This document shows positions 18,700 through 27,934 of a stretch of 64,000 nt of DNA, in pieces; position 1 is the stretch's first letter, and every line of letters starts with the position of its first letter. The stretch is from Janthinobacterium sp. 344 (GTDB lineage: Bacteria > Pseudomonadota > Gammaproteobacteria > Burkholderiales > Burkholderiaceae_D), in NCBI RefSeq assembly GCF_900112025.1, contig NZ_FOKL01000005.1:424796-488795 (forward strand), read 5' to 3'. A program made the translations under genes and the position numbers. The notes under the pieces were generated by a model. It ran no database searches. It was given only the letters and a program-made list of their open reading frames with translations, and was not told where the DNA came from.

Positions 18700-18726
18700 G
18701 GGGTCGTACCCTCAGGGTACGACCCC
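18700..18726. repeat. 27-nt perfect palindrome (copy B of the two-copy hairpin)
   Basis: Arms GGGGTCGTACCCT and AGGGTACGACCCC surround a single C. Flanking CAAG (18687-18690) and CTTG (18731-18734) can extend the stem. It differs from copy A at two stem pairs, both compensated. It lies just after the end of nadB on the leftward strand. Confidence 0.85.
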
Positions 18727-18765
18727 GGACCTTGCAGGGGTTCCATGGTGGAAGGGCCTGCTGGC

Positions 18766-20379
18766 TTAGCGGTGCGGCGGCGTCAGCACGCTGGCGATGG
18801 CCTTCGGCAAGGTTTCCGGATAATCGCGGCTGAAGTGCAGGCCACGGCTTTCGCGGCGGGACAGGGCGCTGTTGACGATCATCGAGGCCACGTCGACGAG
18901 GTTGCGCAATTCCAGTAAGTCGTGCGTGATGCGGAAGTTGCGGTAGTACTCGTCGATTTCTTCCTTCAGCAGGGCGATGCGGTGCTGGGCCCGCTCCAGG
19001 CGCTTGGTCGTGCGCACGATGCCCACGTAATTCCACATGAAGCGGCGCAGCTCGTCCCAGTTGTGGGAAATCACCACTTCCTCGTCCGCATCCGTGACGC
19101 GGCTTTCATCCCAGTCGGGCAGATACGGCGTGCCCAGCTTTTCCTTGCTTTCGATATCCTGCGCGCAGGCGCGGCCGATGACGATGCATTCGAGCAAGGA
19201 ATTGCTCGCCAGGCGGTTCGCGCCATGCAAGCCCGTGCACGCCGTTTCACCCACGGCGTACAGGCCCGGCAGGTCGGCGCGGCCGGACAAATCCGTCACC
19301 ACGCCGCCGCACGTGTAGTGGGCGGCGGGCACGATGGGAATCGGCTGCTTGGTGATGTCGATGCCCAGTTCCAGGCAGCGCGCGTAAATCGTCGGGAAGT
19401 GTTCGATGAGGAACTCGGCCGGCTTGTGGCTGATATCGAGGTGCACGTAGTCGAGGCCCCGTTTCTTGATCTCGAAGTCGATGGCGCGCGCCACCACGTC
19501 GCGCGGCGCCAGCTCGGCCCGCTCGTCGTGGGCCAGCATGAAGCGCTGGCCGGCAGCCGCGCCCGCTTCAGGCGGCAGTTTCAGCAAGCCCCCTTCGCCA
19601 CGGATGGCTTCGGTGATCAGGAACGATTTCGCATACGGGTGGTATAAACAGGTGGGGTGGAACTGGATGAATTCCATGTTTGACACGCGGCAGCCGGCGC
19701 GCCAGGCCATGGCGATGCCGTCGCCGCTGGCCGTGTCGGGATTGGTGGTATACAAATACACCTTGCCGGCGCCGCCCGTGGCCAGCACGGTGTGCTCGGC
19801 GGCAAAGGTCAGCACCTTGCCAGTTTGCTCATCCTGCACATACAGGCCGTGGCAATGCGGTTGCGCGTTGCGCTGCGCCGGTTTCATGCCCAGCTTGTCC
19901 GAGGTGATCAGGTCAATGGCGCAATGGTGTTCGAACAGGGTGATGTTCGGGTGGGCGCGCACCTTTTCTTCCAGGGTCACTTGCACGGCATGGCCCGTGG
20001 CGTCGGCCGCGTGGATGATGCGGCGCTGGCTGTGGCCGCCTTCGCGGGTCAAATGAAAACCCAGCTCGGCCGAGGCATCGCGCGTAAACGGCACGCCTTG
20101 CTCGATCAGCCATTCGATCGCTTCGCGGCCATGCTCGACGATGTAGCGCGTGGCGCTCTCGTCGCACAGGCCGCCGCCGGCGATCAGGGTGTCTTCGATA
20201 TGCTGCTGGTGGCTGTCGCCCGAATCGAGCACGGCCGCGATGCCCCCCTGGGCCCAGTTGCTGGCGCCGTCGAGCAGTTCGCGTTTGGAAATGATCGCGA
20301 CGGTGCGCGTCTCAGCTAAATGCAGTGCAACCGATAAACCCGCCAGGCCACTGCCGACAATCGCTACATCAAATTTCAT
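18766..20379 (-). CDS. nadB: L-aspartate oxidase
   Basis: A 537-residue flavoprotein that oxidises L-aspartate to iminoaspartate, the first step of de novo NAD synthesis, together with quinolinate synthase NadA (not in the window). The N-terminus has the FAD dinucleotide motif VGSGLAGLSVALHLAE. The succinate-dehydrogenase/fumarate-reductase family signature regions are present (SQRRIIHAADATGHA, SGDGIAMAWRAG, FIQFHPT, HGANRLASNSLLE). Length and ends match the family. The ATG at 20379, preceded by GAG, is preferred over an upstream start that would add 13 atypical residues. Confidence 0.96.
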   Translation of the reverse strand: MKFDVAIVGSGLAGLSVALHLAETRTVAIISKRELLDGASNWAQGGIAAVLDSGDSHQQHIEDTLIAGGGLCDESATRYIVEHGREAIEWLIEQGVPFTRDASAELGFHLTREGGHSQRRIIHAADATGHAVQVTLEEKVRAHPNITLFEHHCAIDLITSDKLGMKPAQRNAQPHCHGLYVQDEQTGKVLTFAAEHTVLATGGAGKVYLYTTNPDTASGDGIAMAWRAGCRVSNMEFIQFHPTCLYHPYAKSFLITEAIRGEGGLLKLPPEAGAAAGQRFMLAHDERAELAPRDVVARAIDFEIKKRGLDYVHLDISHKPAEFLIEHFPTIYARCLELGIDITKQPIPIVPAAHYTCGGVVTDLSGRADLPGLYAVGETACTGLHGANRLASNSLLECIVIGRACAQDIESKEKLGTPYLPDWDESRVTDADEEVVISHNWDELRRFMWNYVGIVRTTKRLERAQHRIALLKEEIDEYYRNFRITHDLLELRNLVDVASMIVNSALSRRESRGLHFSRDYPETLPKAIASVLTPPHR

Positions 20380-20406
20380 GACATTTATCTCGTTTAGGGG
20401 AAGCAT

Positions 20407-20435
20407 ACTATAGTCCATTTCACATCAATCGGTAA
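20407..20435 (-). promoter_or_regulatory. Possible sigma-70 promoter of nadB
   Basis: On the minus strand TATAGT (20407-20412) is a good -10 element. A weak TTACCG lies 17 bases upstream as -35. It stands about 28 bases before the nadB ATG. Confidence 0.35.
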
Positions 20436-20592
20436 TGTGTTGAGATAAATTCTGCCGATGAAAGATAGGCTGTGCAGTAGCTTGTGGCGCATCAAGGTCA
20501 GCGTGGAACAGTCCGCCATGATGGCAAGACCAGTATCAGGCCGCTTTGTACGCGGTGCGCTGGTACGCATTGCTTCTTGCGCCGGGGGAACC

Positions 20593-21981
20593 ATGATCCG
20601 CATCTTCAGCCACTACGTGTCGAAAACAGCATTCATCCTGCTGTTGCTGGAAATACTGATCCTGCTGCTGGCGGCCGCCCTGACGTCCCTGCTGTGGCTG
20701 GCGGACGGCAGCCGCCTGGTGCGCTACAGCGAGGTGTACCTGTCCTCGACGATCTTCGCCCTCGTCATCGTCTTCAGCATGAGCGCGCTGGGCATGTACC
20801 AGCACCGCTCGCGCGAAGACATCCGCAACACCTTGCTGCGCATCCTGCCGTCGTTCGCGCTGGGCTTTGCCGTGCTCAGCGTGATGATCCGCTTCATTCC
20901 CTCGCTGCAGTTCGGGCGCGGCAGCGTGCTGATCTTCGGACTGGGCGCCATCGGCGTGCTGCTGGCGCGCCTGGTCGTCTTCAAATCCGCGCAATCGGCG
21001 CTGATGGAAGGGCGGCTGATCCTGGTGGGCGGCGGGGCCCTGGCGCGCGAATGCATGGAGCTGGCGGCCAGCAAGATCGGTTTCCACCAGTTCACGGTGG
21101 TCGGTTGCATCGACGTGGCGGGCGAGCAATGCTGCGTGCCGGCTTCGGCCTTGCTGCCGGCCGGCCCCTCGCTGCTGGCCATGGCCCAGCGCCACGATGC
21201 GCATGAAATCGTCGTCTCCGTCAGCGACCGGCGCAATGGGGCATTTCCCGCCAAGCAACTGCTCGAATGCGCGCTCGGTGGCGTGAAAGTCATCGACGCG
21301 GCCACCTTTTTCGAACGCGAAGCGTGCCAGATCCGCATCGACTCGTTACAGCCCAGCTATCTGATCTATGGCGGCGGCTTCGACCAGAGCTTTGTGCGTG
21401 CCGCCTCGAAGCGGCTGTTCGACCTGGCCGCCAGCGGCATCATCTGCCTGGCCGCCTTGCCCGTGATGCTGGTGACGGCCCTGTGCATCCGCCTGGAAGA
21501 CGGCGGCCCCGTGTTTTACCAGCAAGAGCGGGTGGGGCGCGACGGCGTGCCCTTCAAGGTGCTGAAATTTCGCAGCATGCGCAGCGACGCCGAACGCGAC
21601 GGCACGCCCATCTGGGCCCAGGCCAACGATGCGCGCATCACGCGCGTGGGCAATCTCATCCGCAAGCTGCGCATCGACGAGCTGCCGCAAATGCTCAATG
21701 TGTTTCGCGGCGAGATGAGTTTCGTGGGGCCGCGCCCCGAGCGCGCGTATTTTGTCGAGCAGCTGAAGGAACAGGTGCCGTACTACAACATTCGTCACAG
21801 CATCAAACCTGGCATCACGGGGCTGGCGCAGGTGCGCTATCAATATGGCGCCTCCGTCGACGATGCCGTCAAAAAACTGCAATACGATTTATATTATGTG
21901 AAAAATAACAGCTTGTTCCTGGACTTGCTGATCCTGCTCGACACGGTGCAGGTGGTGCTGTTTGGCAAGGGCAGCCGATGA
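20593..21981 (+). CDS. Exosortase-system sugar transferase (TIGR03013-like, EpsB type)
   Basis: A 462-residue membrane-bound initiating glycosyltransferase that transfers the first sugar phosphate to undecaprenyl phosphate in exopolysaccharide synthesis. Several N-terminal membrane spans (about residues 15-140) are followed by a Rossmann-like middle region and the C-terminal bacterial sugar transferase domain (about 270-460), with KRLFDLAASGIICL, DGGPVFYQQERVG, KVLKFRSMR and DELPQMLNV motifs. This variant is found with exosortase-A systems, which fits the PrsK and PrsR genes that follow. GGGGGAA precedes the ATG. It overlaps prsK by four bases. Confidence 0.9.
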   Translation: MIRIFSHYVSKTAFILLLLEILILLLAAALTSLLWLADGSRLVRYSEVYLSSTIFALVIVFSMSALGMYQHRSREDIRNTLLRILPSFALGFAVLSVMIRFIPSLQFGRGSVLIFGLGAIGVLLARLVVFKSAQSALMEGRLILVGGGALARECMELAASKIGFHQFTVVGCIDVAGEQCCVPASALLPAGPSLLAMAQRHDAHEIVVSVSDRRNGAFPAKQLLECALGGVKVIDAATFFEREACQIRIDSLQPSYLIYGGGFDQSFVRAASKRLFDLAASGIICLAALPVMLVTALCIRLEDGGPVFYQQERVGRDGVPFKVLKFRSMRSDAERDGTPIWAQANDARITRVGNLIRKLRIDELPQMLNVFRGEMSFVGPRPERAYFVEQLKEQVPYYNIRHSIKPGITGLAQVRYQYGASVDDAVKKLQYDLYYVKNNSLFLDLLILLDTVQVVLFGKGSR

Positions 21982-24080
21982 TGCGGGCGCAGTCGGCCTG
22001 GCTGGCGGCGGCGGACGCCGCGGCGCTCAGCCACGGCCTGGCCTCGCTGGCCTTTTTCGTGCTGGCGTTGCTACTGATCAGCAACTGGCGTGCGCGGCAG
22101 AACGCGCGCGCCTTGCTCGTCGCCTGCCTGGCGACGGGCATCTGGGCGACGGGCACGGTGGTGCTGGCGCTGCTGGGTCTACGCATTTCGCTGGCCGGCG
22201 ATGCGCTGGAAATGCTGCGCACCGTGGCCTGGCTGGTGTTCTTGCTGCTACTGATCGATCCCTCGCGCACGCGCCTGCGCGCCGTGCTGGCCGGCATTGC
22301 CGTGGTCGTGCTGGCGCAGTGGCTGCTTGTCGTGGCTAACCAGCTGGGCTTGCCTGCCGCGCCGGGGCGCGCCTCGGCCAGTGTATGCCGCCTGTTGCTG
22401 GCCGTGCTGGGCATGCTGCTGGTGGAACAGTGGTACCGCAACACGCCGCCCTTGAAGCGCTGGGGCATCAAGTTTGCCTGCCTGGGCGTGGGCGGCCTGT
22501 TCGCCTACGATTTCTACCTGTACAGCGACGCCTTGTTGTTTCGCACGATTAACGATGACATCTGGGCCGCGCGCGGCATCGTCGATGCCCTGTGCGCGCC
22601 CCTGCTGGCCATCTCGGCGGCGCGCAATCCGGCCTGGGCGCTGGGCCTGTCCGTGTCGCGCCAGATGCTGTACCGCTCGGCCGCCTTGCTGGGTTCGGCC
22701 ATCTACCTGCTGGCCATGGCGGCCAGCGCCTATTATTTGCGCTATTTCGGCGGTACCTGGGGGGCATTGATGCAGATGGCGTACCTGGGCGGCGCGGCGC
22801 TGCTGCTGGCGGGCGTGCTGTTTTCCGGCAGCCTGCGCGCCAAGCTCAAGGTCTATATCAATAAAAACTTTTATAACGCCATCTTTGATTACCGCGAGGA
22901 ATGGCTGCGCTTTACCCGCGCCCTGTCCGAGGATGGGCCGGCCCTGGGCGAGCGCACGATACAGGCCCTGGCGCAACTGGTGGAAAGCCGCGCCGGCGCG
23001 CTGTGGATCTTGCGCGAGGGGCAATTCGCGCCGGCCGCCAGCTGGAACTGGCCGCCGCCCGCGTGGAGCGCGCCGGCATCCGGCCCCCTGTGCCAGTTTC
23101 TGGAAGCCCGGCTATGGGTCATCGACGTGCCCGACTGTGAACAGCATCCGCGCCAGTACGGCGGCCTGGCCTTGCCGCCCGCGCTGCTGGCGCTGCCGGA
23201 CGTGTGGCTGCTGGTGCCCCTGATGCTGCACGGCCAGCTGTTCGCTTTCGTGGCGCTGGCACGGCCGCGCACGCCTATCGGCCTGAACTGGGAAATCCGC
23301 GACGTGCTGAAAATTGCCGGCAGCCAGGCCGCCAGCTACCTGGCGCATCGCGAATCGCTCGATTCGCTGATGGTGTCGCGCCAGTTCGAATCGTTCAACC
23401 GCATGTCCACCTTCATCGTGCACGATTTGAAAAACCTCGTGTTCCAGCTGTCACTGTTGCTCAGTAATGCGGAAAAGCACCGCGCCAATCCCGCGTTCCA
23501 GGAAGACATGCTGGGCACCCTGGACCATTCCGTGCAGAAAATGAAGACCCTGCTGCAAAAGCTCGCGCTGGGCGAGGCGCTCGATACGCCGGCGCCGCTG
23601 CGGCTCGACGGCTTGCTGCGCCAGGCCGTGGCGGCCAAGGCCAGCCTGGCGCCCGCGCCGCGGCTGGAAATCGTCGATGCCGAACTGACGGTGCTGGCCC
23701 ACCGCGCGCGGCTGGAGCGGGTGCTGGGCCACTTGATCCAGAACGCCATCGAGGCCACCGCCAGCGATGGCAGCGTTGCCGTGCGCCTGTTGCGCGAGCG
23801 GCAGAGCGCCGTGGTCGAACTCGACGACACGGGGCAGGGCATGAGCGAGCAATTCATCCGCGAACGGCTGTTCAAGCCGTTCGACAGCACCAAGACGGCA
23901 GGCATGGGCATCGGCGTGTTCGAAAGCCGCGAATATATCCGCGAAGTGGGCGGCAGCCTGGAAGTGCGCAGCGCGCCGCAGGTGGGCACGACGTTTCGCG
24001 TGATCCTGCCGCTGCATGTGCCGGTGGAGGCAGGCCCGTCGGCGGGACTGCGCCTCAATGAGGCCAATTCCGCTCCCTAA
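21978..24080 (+). CDS. prsK: PEP-CTERM-system sensor histidine kinase PrsK
   Basis: A 700-residue sensor kinase. About nine membrane helices fill residues 15-290, a GAF-like domain lies at about 310-460, then the dimerisation helix with phospho-acceptor His482 (IVHDLKNLVFQLSLL) and an HATPase domain with N-box HLIQNAIEAT, DDTGQGMS and MGIGVFES. PrsK partners the sigma-54 activator PrsR in exosortase/PEP-CTERM loci and is thought to control exopolysaccharide and PEP-CTERM protein genes. Its ATG overlaps the stop of the sugar transferase gene. The stimulus is unknown. Confidence 0.93.
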   Translation: MMRAQSAWLAAADAAALSHGLASLAFFVLALLLISNWRARQNARALLVACLATGIWATGTVVLALLGLRISLAGDALEMLRTVAWLVFLLLLIDPSRTRLRAVLAGIAVVVLAQWLLVVANQLGLPAAPGRASASVCRLLLAVLGMLLVEQWYRNTPPLKRWGIKFACLGVGGLFAYDFYLYSDALLFRTINDDIWAARGIVDALCAPLLAISAARNPAWALGLSVSRQMLYRSAALLGSAIYLLAMAASAYYLRYFGGTWGALMQMAYLGGAALLLAGVLFSGSLRAKLKVYINKNFYNAIFDYREEWLRFTRALSEDGPALGERTIQALAQLVESRAGALWILREGQFAPAASWNWPPPAWSAPASGPLCQFLEARLWVIDVPDCEQHPRQYGGLALPPALLALPDVWLLVPLMLHGQLFAFVALARPRTPIGLNWEIRDVLKIAGSQAASYLAHRESLDSLMVSRQFESFNRMSTFIVHDLKNLVFQLSLLLSNAEKHRANPAFQEDMLGTLDHSVQKMKTLLQKLALGEALDTPAPLRLDGLLRQAVAAKASLAPAPRLEIVDAELTVLAHRARLERVLGHLIQNAIEATASDGSVAVRLLRERQSAVVELDDTGQGMSEQFIRERLFKPFDSTKTAGMGIGVFESREYIREVGGSLEVRSAPQVGTTFRVILPLHVPVEAGPSAGLRLNEANSAP

Positions 24081-24131
24081 GGTCGGACCCTACACCCCCG
24101 TTGCCCTATTCACTGACAGGAGCTGACACGC

Positions 24132-25487
24132 ATGGGCAAGCAAAAACTGCTCGTCATCGAAGACGATCCCGGCCTGCAAAAGCAGTTGCACTGGAGCTTT
24201 GACGCCTATGAAGTCTTGCTGGCGGGCGAGCGCGAAGCGGCGCTGGCGCTGGTGCGGCGCCACCAGCCGGCCGTCGTGACCATGGACCTGGGCTTGCCGC
24301 CCGACCCGGATGGCGCCACCGAAGGCCTGGCCACCTTGCAGCAAATCCTCGCGCTGGCGCCGGACACGAAAATCATCATCCTCTCGGGCAACCAGGACCG
24401 CGCGCATGCCCTGAAGGCGATCGCCCTGGGCGCGTATGACTTTCACCAGAAGCCGTTCGACGCCGACATGCTGGGCCTGGTCATCGCGCGCGCCTTTTAT
24501 TTGCACGCCATGCAGCAGGAAAACCGCCGCATGCTGCAGACGCAGGCGGACTCGCCGCTGGCCGGCATCGTCAGCCGCGACGCCGGCATGCTGAAGCTGT
24601 GCCGCAGCGTGGAAAAGGTGGCGCCGTCGTCGGCCAGCGTGATGCTGCTGGGCGATTCGGGCAGCGGCAAGGAACTGATTGCGCGCGGCCTGCACGCGCT
24701 GTCCAGCCGCCACGCGCAGCGTTTTGTCGCCATCAATTGCGCGGCGATCCCGGAAAACCTGCTGGAAAGCGAGCTGTTCGGCTACGAGCGGGGCGCGTTT
24801 ACGGGCGCGGCGCGGCAAACCCTGGGCAAGATCGAACTGGCCCACGGCGGCACCTTCTTCCTCGATGAAATCGGCGACATGCCGATGGCGCTGCAGGCGA
24901 AACTGCTGCGTTTCCTGCAGGAGCGGGTCATCGAGCGCGTGGGCGGACGGGGCGAGATCGCCGTCGACGTGCGCATCGTGTGCGCCACGCACCAGGATCT
25001 GAAAGTGCTGGCGGAACAGGGACGTTTCCGCGAAGACCTGTTTTACCGCCTCAGCGAAATCGTCCTGCGCATCCCGCCGCTGCGCGAACGGGCCGGCGAT
25101 GCGGCCTTGCTGGCCCACCATTTCAAGAATAAATTCTGCGCCAGCGAAGGGCGCGGCGCCCTGCATTTCAGCCCCGGCGCGTTGCAGCTGATCGAAGCAT
25201 ATGGCTGGCCGGGCAATGTGCGCGAGGTGGAAAACTGCATCAAGCGGGCCGTCATCATGAGCGACGGCCCGCAGATCCTGCCGGACGACCTGGGCTTGCC
25301 CGCCAGCGCCCAGGCGGCCCCTGCGGATGAACCGCTGAACCTGCGCCAGGCGCGCGACGCGGCCGAATACCGGGTCATGGTGCGCGCGCTGGCGCGGGCC
25401 GACGGCAACATCGCCAGGGCGGCCGAGCTGCTGGGCGTGAGCCGGCCCACCCTGTACGACTTGATGGGACATCACGGCATCAAATAG
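24132..25487 (+). CDS. prsR: PEP-CTERM-box sigma-54-dependent response regulator PrsR
   Basis: A 451-residue NtrC-type activator. Receiver domain with phospho-acceptor Asp52 (TMDLGLPPDPDG), an AAA+ domain with GDSGSGKEL, the sigma-54 contact loop GAFTGA and Walker B FFLDEIGD, and a C-terminal Fis-type helix-turn-helix (IARAAELLGVSRPTLYDL). It is the partner of PrsK, 51 bases upstream. Members activate sigma-54 promoters of exosortase-associated genes. Candidates in this window are the polysaccharide operons at 38-57 kb. Confidence 0.94.
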   Translation: MGKQKLLVIEDDPGLQKQLHWSFDAYEVLLAGEREAALALVRRHQPAVVTMDLGLPPDPDGATEGLATLQQILALAPDTKIIILSGNQDRAHALKAIALGAYDFHQKPFDADMLGLVIARAFYLHAMQQENRRMLQTQADSPLAGIVSRDAGMLKLCRSVEKVAPSSASVMLLGDSGSGKELIARGLHALSSRHAQRFVAINCAAIPENLLESELFGYERGAFTGAARQTLGKIELAHGGTFFLDEIGDMPMALQAKLLRFLQERVIERVGGRGEIAVDVRIVCATHQDLKVLAEQGRFREDLFYRLSEIVLRIPPLRERAGDAALLAHHFKNKFCASEGRGALHFSPGALQLIEAYGWPGNVREVENCIKRAVIMSDGPQILPDDLGLPASAQAAPADEPLNLRQARDAAEYRVMVRALARADGNIARAAELLGVSRPTLYDLMGHHGIK

Positions 25488-25580
25488 GCAAATAACTAAA
25501 TATCAAGATTGTGTATGGCGTCGCACATACGCTGGCGTGGCCTCGGTGCATCCTAGCCTCATCCACAACAAGGAGGCGCC

Positions 25581-26024
25581 ATGAACGCGATCAGTTTATT
25601 GATGAAGGACCACAAGGCCGTCAAGGCCCTGTTTGCCCAATACGAAGGCTTGAGCGACCGCTCCTTTGCCACCAAGAAAAAACTGGCCGACCAGATCTGC
25701 CAGGAACTCACCGTGCACACGCAGCTGGAAGAGGAAATCTTCTATCCGGCCGTGCGCCGTCCCATCCATGACGGCGACTTGATGGATGAGGCCGTCGTTG
25801 AACACGCGAGCGCGAAAGAGCTCATCGCGCAGATCGAGGCGATGGACCCGGCCGACGACCTGTACGACGCCAAGGTCAAGGTGCTGTCCGAGCAGATCGA
25901 GCACCACGTCAAGGAAGAAGAAAACGACATGTTCCCCAAGGTGCGCCACACGGCCGTCGACCTCGATGCGCTGGGCCAGGAAATGGCGGCGCGCAAGGAA
26001 CAGCTGACGGGCGTGCCCGCCTGA
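25581..26024 (+). CDS. Hemerythrin-like domain protein
   Basis: A 147-residue four-helix protein with the iron-ligand pattern of hemerythrin HHE domains: His11 in LMKDHKAVK, HTQLEEEIFYP, EHASAKEL and EHHVKEEENDMFP. Such small stand-alone proteins bind a di-iron centre and are linked to oxygen, nitric oxide or metal stress. AAGGAGG lies before the ATG. It has its own promoter region after prsR and is followed 39 bases later by a membrane-protein gene. Confidence 0.9.
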   Translation: MNAISLLMKDHKAVKALFAQYEGLSDRSFATKKKLADQICQELTVHTQLEEEIFYPAVRRPIHDGDLMDEAVVEHASAKELIAQIEAMDPADDLYDAKVKVLSEQIEHHVKEEENDMFPKVRHTAVDLDALGQEMAARKEQLTGVPA

Positions 26025-26063
26025 GCACTGTATAAAACCAATTACCAACCAAGGGAGTTTTCC

Positions 26064-27014
26064 ATGCAAGCTACACAATTGTCCGTTTCGGACCTGAACA
26101 ATCCGGGCGTTTCCTGGGGCGCCGTGCTGGCGGGCGCTGCGGCTGCGGCCGCCTTGTCCTTCATCCTGCTGATCCTCGGCGTGGGCCTGGGCCTGTCGTC
26201 CGTCTCGCCGTGGTCGTTCAACGCCACGGCCATCGGCGTGTCGACCATCGCCTGGCTGGCTTTCATGCAGCTGGCCGCATCCGGCATCGGCGGCTACATG
26301 GCCGGCCGCCTGCGCGTGAAATGGAGCTCCATCCATACGGATGAAGTGCATTTCCGCGATACGGCGCACGGCTTGCTGGCCTGGGCCGTGGCCACCCTGG
26401 TCACGGTCGCCATCCTGGCCGGCGGCACGCGCGCCGTGCTGAGCGGCGCCATCGACGCGGGCAGCGGCGTGGCGGCAGCGGTTGCCCCGGCCGCGGCGGC
26501 CGGTGCGGCAGTTGCAGGCAATTCGGCGGGCGCCAAGGCAGGCGAGGGCGGCGGCGCCAATCCGCTCGACTATTTCTCCGACATGCTGCTGCGCGCGGCG
26601 CCAGCGCCCGCTGCCGCCACCGGCATGCCAGCGCCAGCGGTAACGGACCCAGGCGTGACGGTCGCCGACCAGCGCATGGAAATCGGCAAGATCTTCGCCA
26701 CCAGCCTGTCCACGGGCAGCCTGGCCGCCGATGACCGCGCCTACCTGGGCCAGATCGTTGCCAAGCGCACGGGCTTGACCCAGGCGGAAGCGGAAGCGCG
26801 CGTCGATGCCGTCTATGGCCGCGCCGCCAAGGCCGCCGCCGACGCCAAGGCTGCCGCGCAGCAAGCGGCCGAAACGGCGCGCAAGGCCGGCGCCCACACG
26901 GCCCTGTGGATGTTCGTCGCCTTGCTGCTCGGCGCCTTCGTTGCTAGCCTGGCGGCAACCTTTGGCGGCCGCCAGCGCGACCATGAGCGCGTGCTGCGTC
27001 ACGTCACCATCTGA
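26064..27014 (+). CDS. Multi-span membrane protein of unknown function
   Basis: A 316-residue Ala/Gly-rich protein with clear membrane helices at about 18-45, 55-80, 105-130 and 285-308. Between the third and last lies a soluble Ala-rich region ending in a helix (AKAAADAKAAAQQAAETARK). I recognise the general type, often seen next to small envelope-stress genes, but no named domain. AAGGGAG precedes the ATG. It probably forms an operon with the hemerythrin gene before it and the tiny membrane peptide after it. Confidence 0.7.
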   Translation: MQATQLSVSDLNNPGVSWGAVLAGAAAAAALSFILLILGVGLGLSSVSPWSFNATAIGVSTIAWLAFMQLAASGIGGYMAGRLRVKWSSIHTDEVHFRDTAHGLLAWAVATLVTVAILAGGTRAVLSGAIDAGSGVAAAVAPAAAAGAAVAGNSAGAKAGEGGGANPLDYFSDMLLRAAPAPAAATGMPAPAVTDPGVTVADQRMEIGKIFATSLSTGSLAADDRAYLGQIVAKRTGLTQAEAEARVDAVYGRAAKAAADAKAAAQQAAETARKAGAHTALWMFVALLLGAFVASLAATFGGRQRDHERVLRHVTI

Positions 27015-27050
27015 ATCCCCGCCATATAACCACTAGACAAGGAGTCTGCC

Positions 27051-27125
27051 ATGCGTTCCATCCTCTTGCTGCTGCTGGGTATTCCATTGCCCATCGTAAT
27101 CCTGATCGCCCTGTTCGTACGTTAA
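27051..27125 (+). CDS. 24-residue single-span membrane peptide
   Basis: The frame ATG-TAA encodes 24 residues: MRSILLLLLGIPLPIVILI followed by ALFVR. It is one hydrophobic helix with a basic residue at each end. AAGGAG lies eight bases before the ATG and a strong terminator begins 16 bases after the stop, so the DNA between the preceding gene and the terminator is organised like a real gene. Similar very short peptides with a central GIPLPIVIL are familiar from beta- and gammaproteobacterial membrane-protein operons. The function is unknown. Confidence 0.75.
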   Translation: MRSILLLLLGIPLPIVILIALFVR

Positions 27126-27140
27126 GCAGGCGACAGTGAA

Positions 27141-27178
27141 AACCGGCGTCCGCTGCAAGGTGGGCGCCGGTTTTTTTT
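27141..27178 (+). terminator. Rho-independent terminator
   Basis: AACCGGCG pairs with CGCCGGTT around a 14-base loop and runs into eight T. It closes the hemerythrin - membrane protein - peptide unit. Confidence 0.9.
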
Positions 27179-27231
27179 GTGTGAAAGCAGGCGCGTGTGT
27201 AAGATAGCGCATCTTTTCCTTGAGTCCCGCC

Positions 27232-27801
27232 ATGAATTTGACCGCCATCCGCCCCTTGCTGAAAAGCACCGTCATCGCCGCCATCGCTTGCGCCGCCTTG
27301 GCGTCGTGTTCCACCCTGATCGGCCCGCGCGATGTGAATGTGTCGCTCGCCAAGATGCAGCAAGGCCTGGAGCGCCGTTTCCCCATCGACAAGCGCGTGC
27401 TGTCCGTGCTGGACGTCAAGCTGACGCATCCGCAACTGTCGCTGCAGCCCGAGCGTGAACGAGTGGCCCTCAGCGTGGACGCCAGCGTCCTGCCGCCGTT
27501 CATCCGCCAGACCTGGCGCGGCAGCCTGGCCATGTCCGGCCGCCTCGTGCTCGATCCGCAGCGCAACGCCGTGTACCTGAGCGAAGCGAGCGTGGACAAG
27601 GTGGGCATCGACGGCATGGACGAGTCGCAGCAGCGCCAGTTCGCCAAGGTGGCCAGCCTGGTGGCCGACCAGCTGATGCATGAAACGCCGATCTACACCT
27701 TCAAGCCCGATGAATTGCGCTATGCCGGCGTGCAATTCGTGCCGACGCGCATCCAGACCACCGGCAATGGCTTGACGGTGACATTCGAGCCGGTGAAATA
27801 A
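27232..27801 (+). CDS. DUF1439 (YceB-like) lipoprotein
   Basis: A 189-residue lipoprotein. The signal peptide ends in a lipobox (CAALASC, Cys at about 22). The rest matches the DUF1439/YceB pattern: an N-terminal helix (VSLAKMQQGLERRFPID), paired beta strands, and a C-terminal YTFKPDELRYAGVQFVPTRI segment. The fold is a TULIP-like lipid-binding barrel, but the E. coli homologue has no firm function. The ATG at 27232 is chosen over an earlier in-frame GTG/ATG because the signal peptide starts there. Confidence 0.82.
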   Translation: MNLTAIRPLLKSTVIAAIACAALASCSTLIGPRDVNVSLAKMQQGLERRFPIDKRVLSVLDVKLTHPQLSLQPERERVALSVDASVLPPFIRQTWRGSLAMSGRLVLDPQRNAVYLSEASVDKVGIDGMDESQQRQFAKVASLVADQLMHETPIYTFKPDELRYAGVQFVPTRIQTTGNGLTVTFEPVK

Positions 27802-27934
27802 GCCGCCTGCTCCTGCATTGACATCCGCGGGACGGATGGCGTCGTCGTGCGATGGCGCGGCGTCGCCTCGTCCCGGCGTGGCAAGGCAGGGGAAATAGTT
27901 GTATTATAGTAATATTCATCAGCCGGGACATGCC

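Noticed and set aside
20570..20583. TGGTACGCATTGC as a sigma-54 promoter for the sugar transferase operon
   Set aside because: The GG and GC blocks are eight bases apart rather than ten, which does not support sigma-54 binding.
24083..24095. GGTCGGACCC-like sequence resembling half of the 27-nt palindrome
   Set aside because: Only a short half-match without the second arm or the shared flanks.
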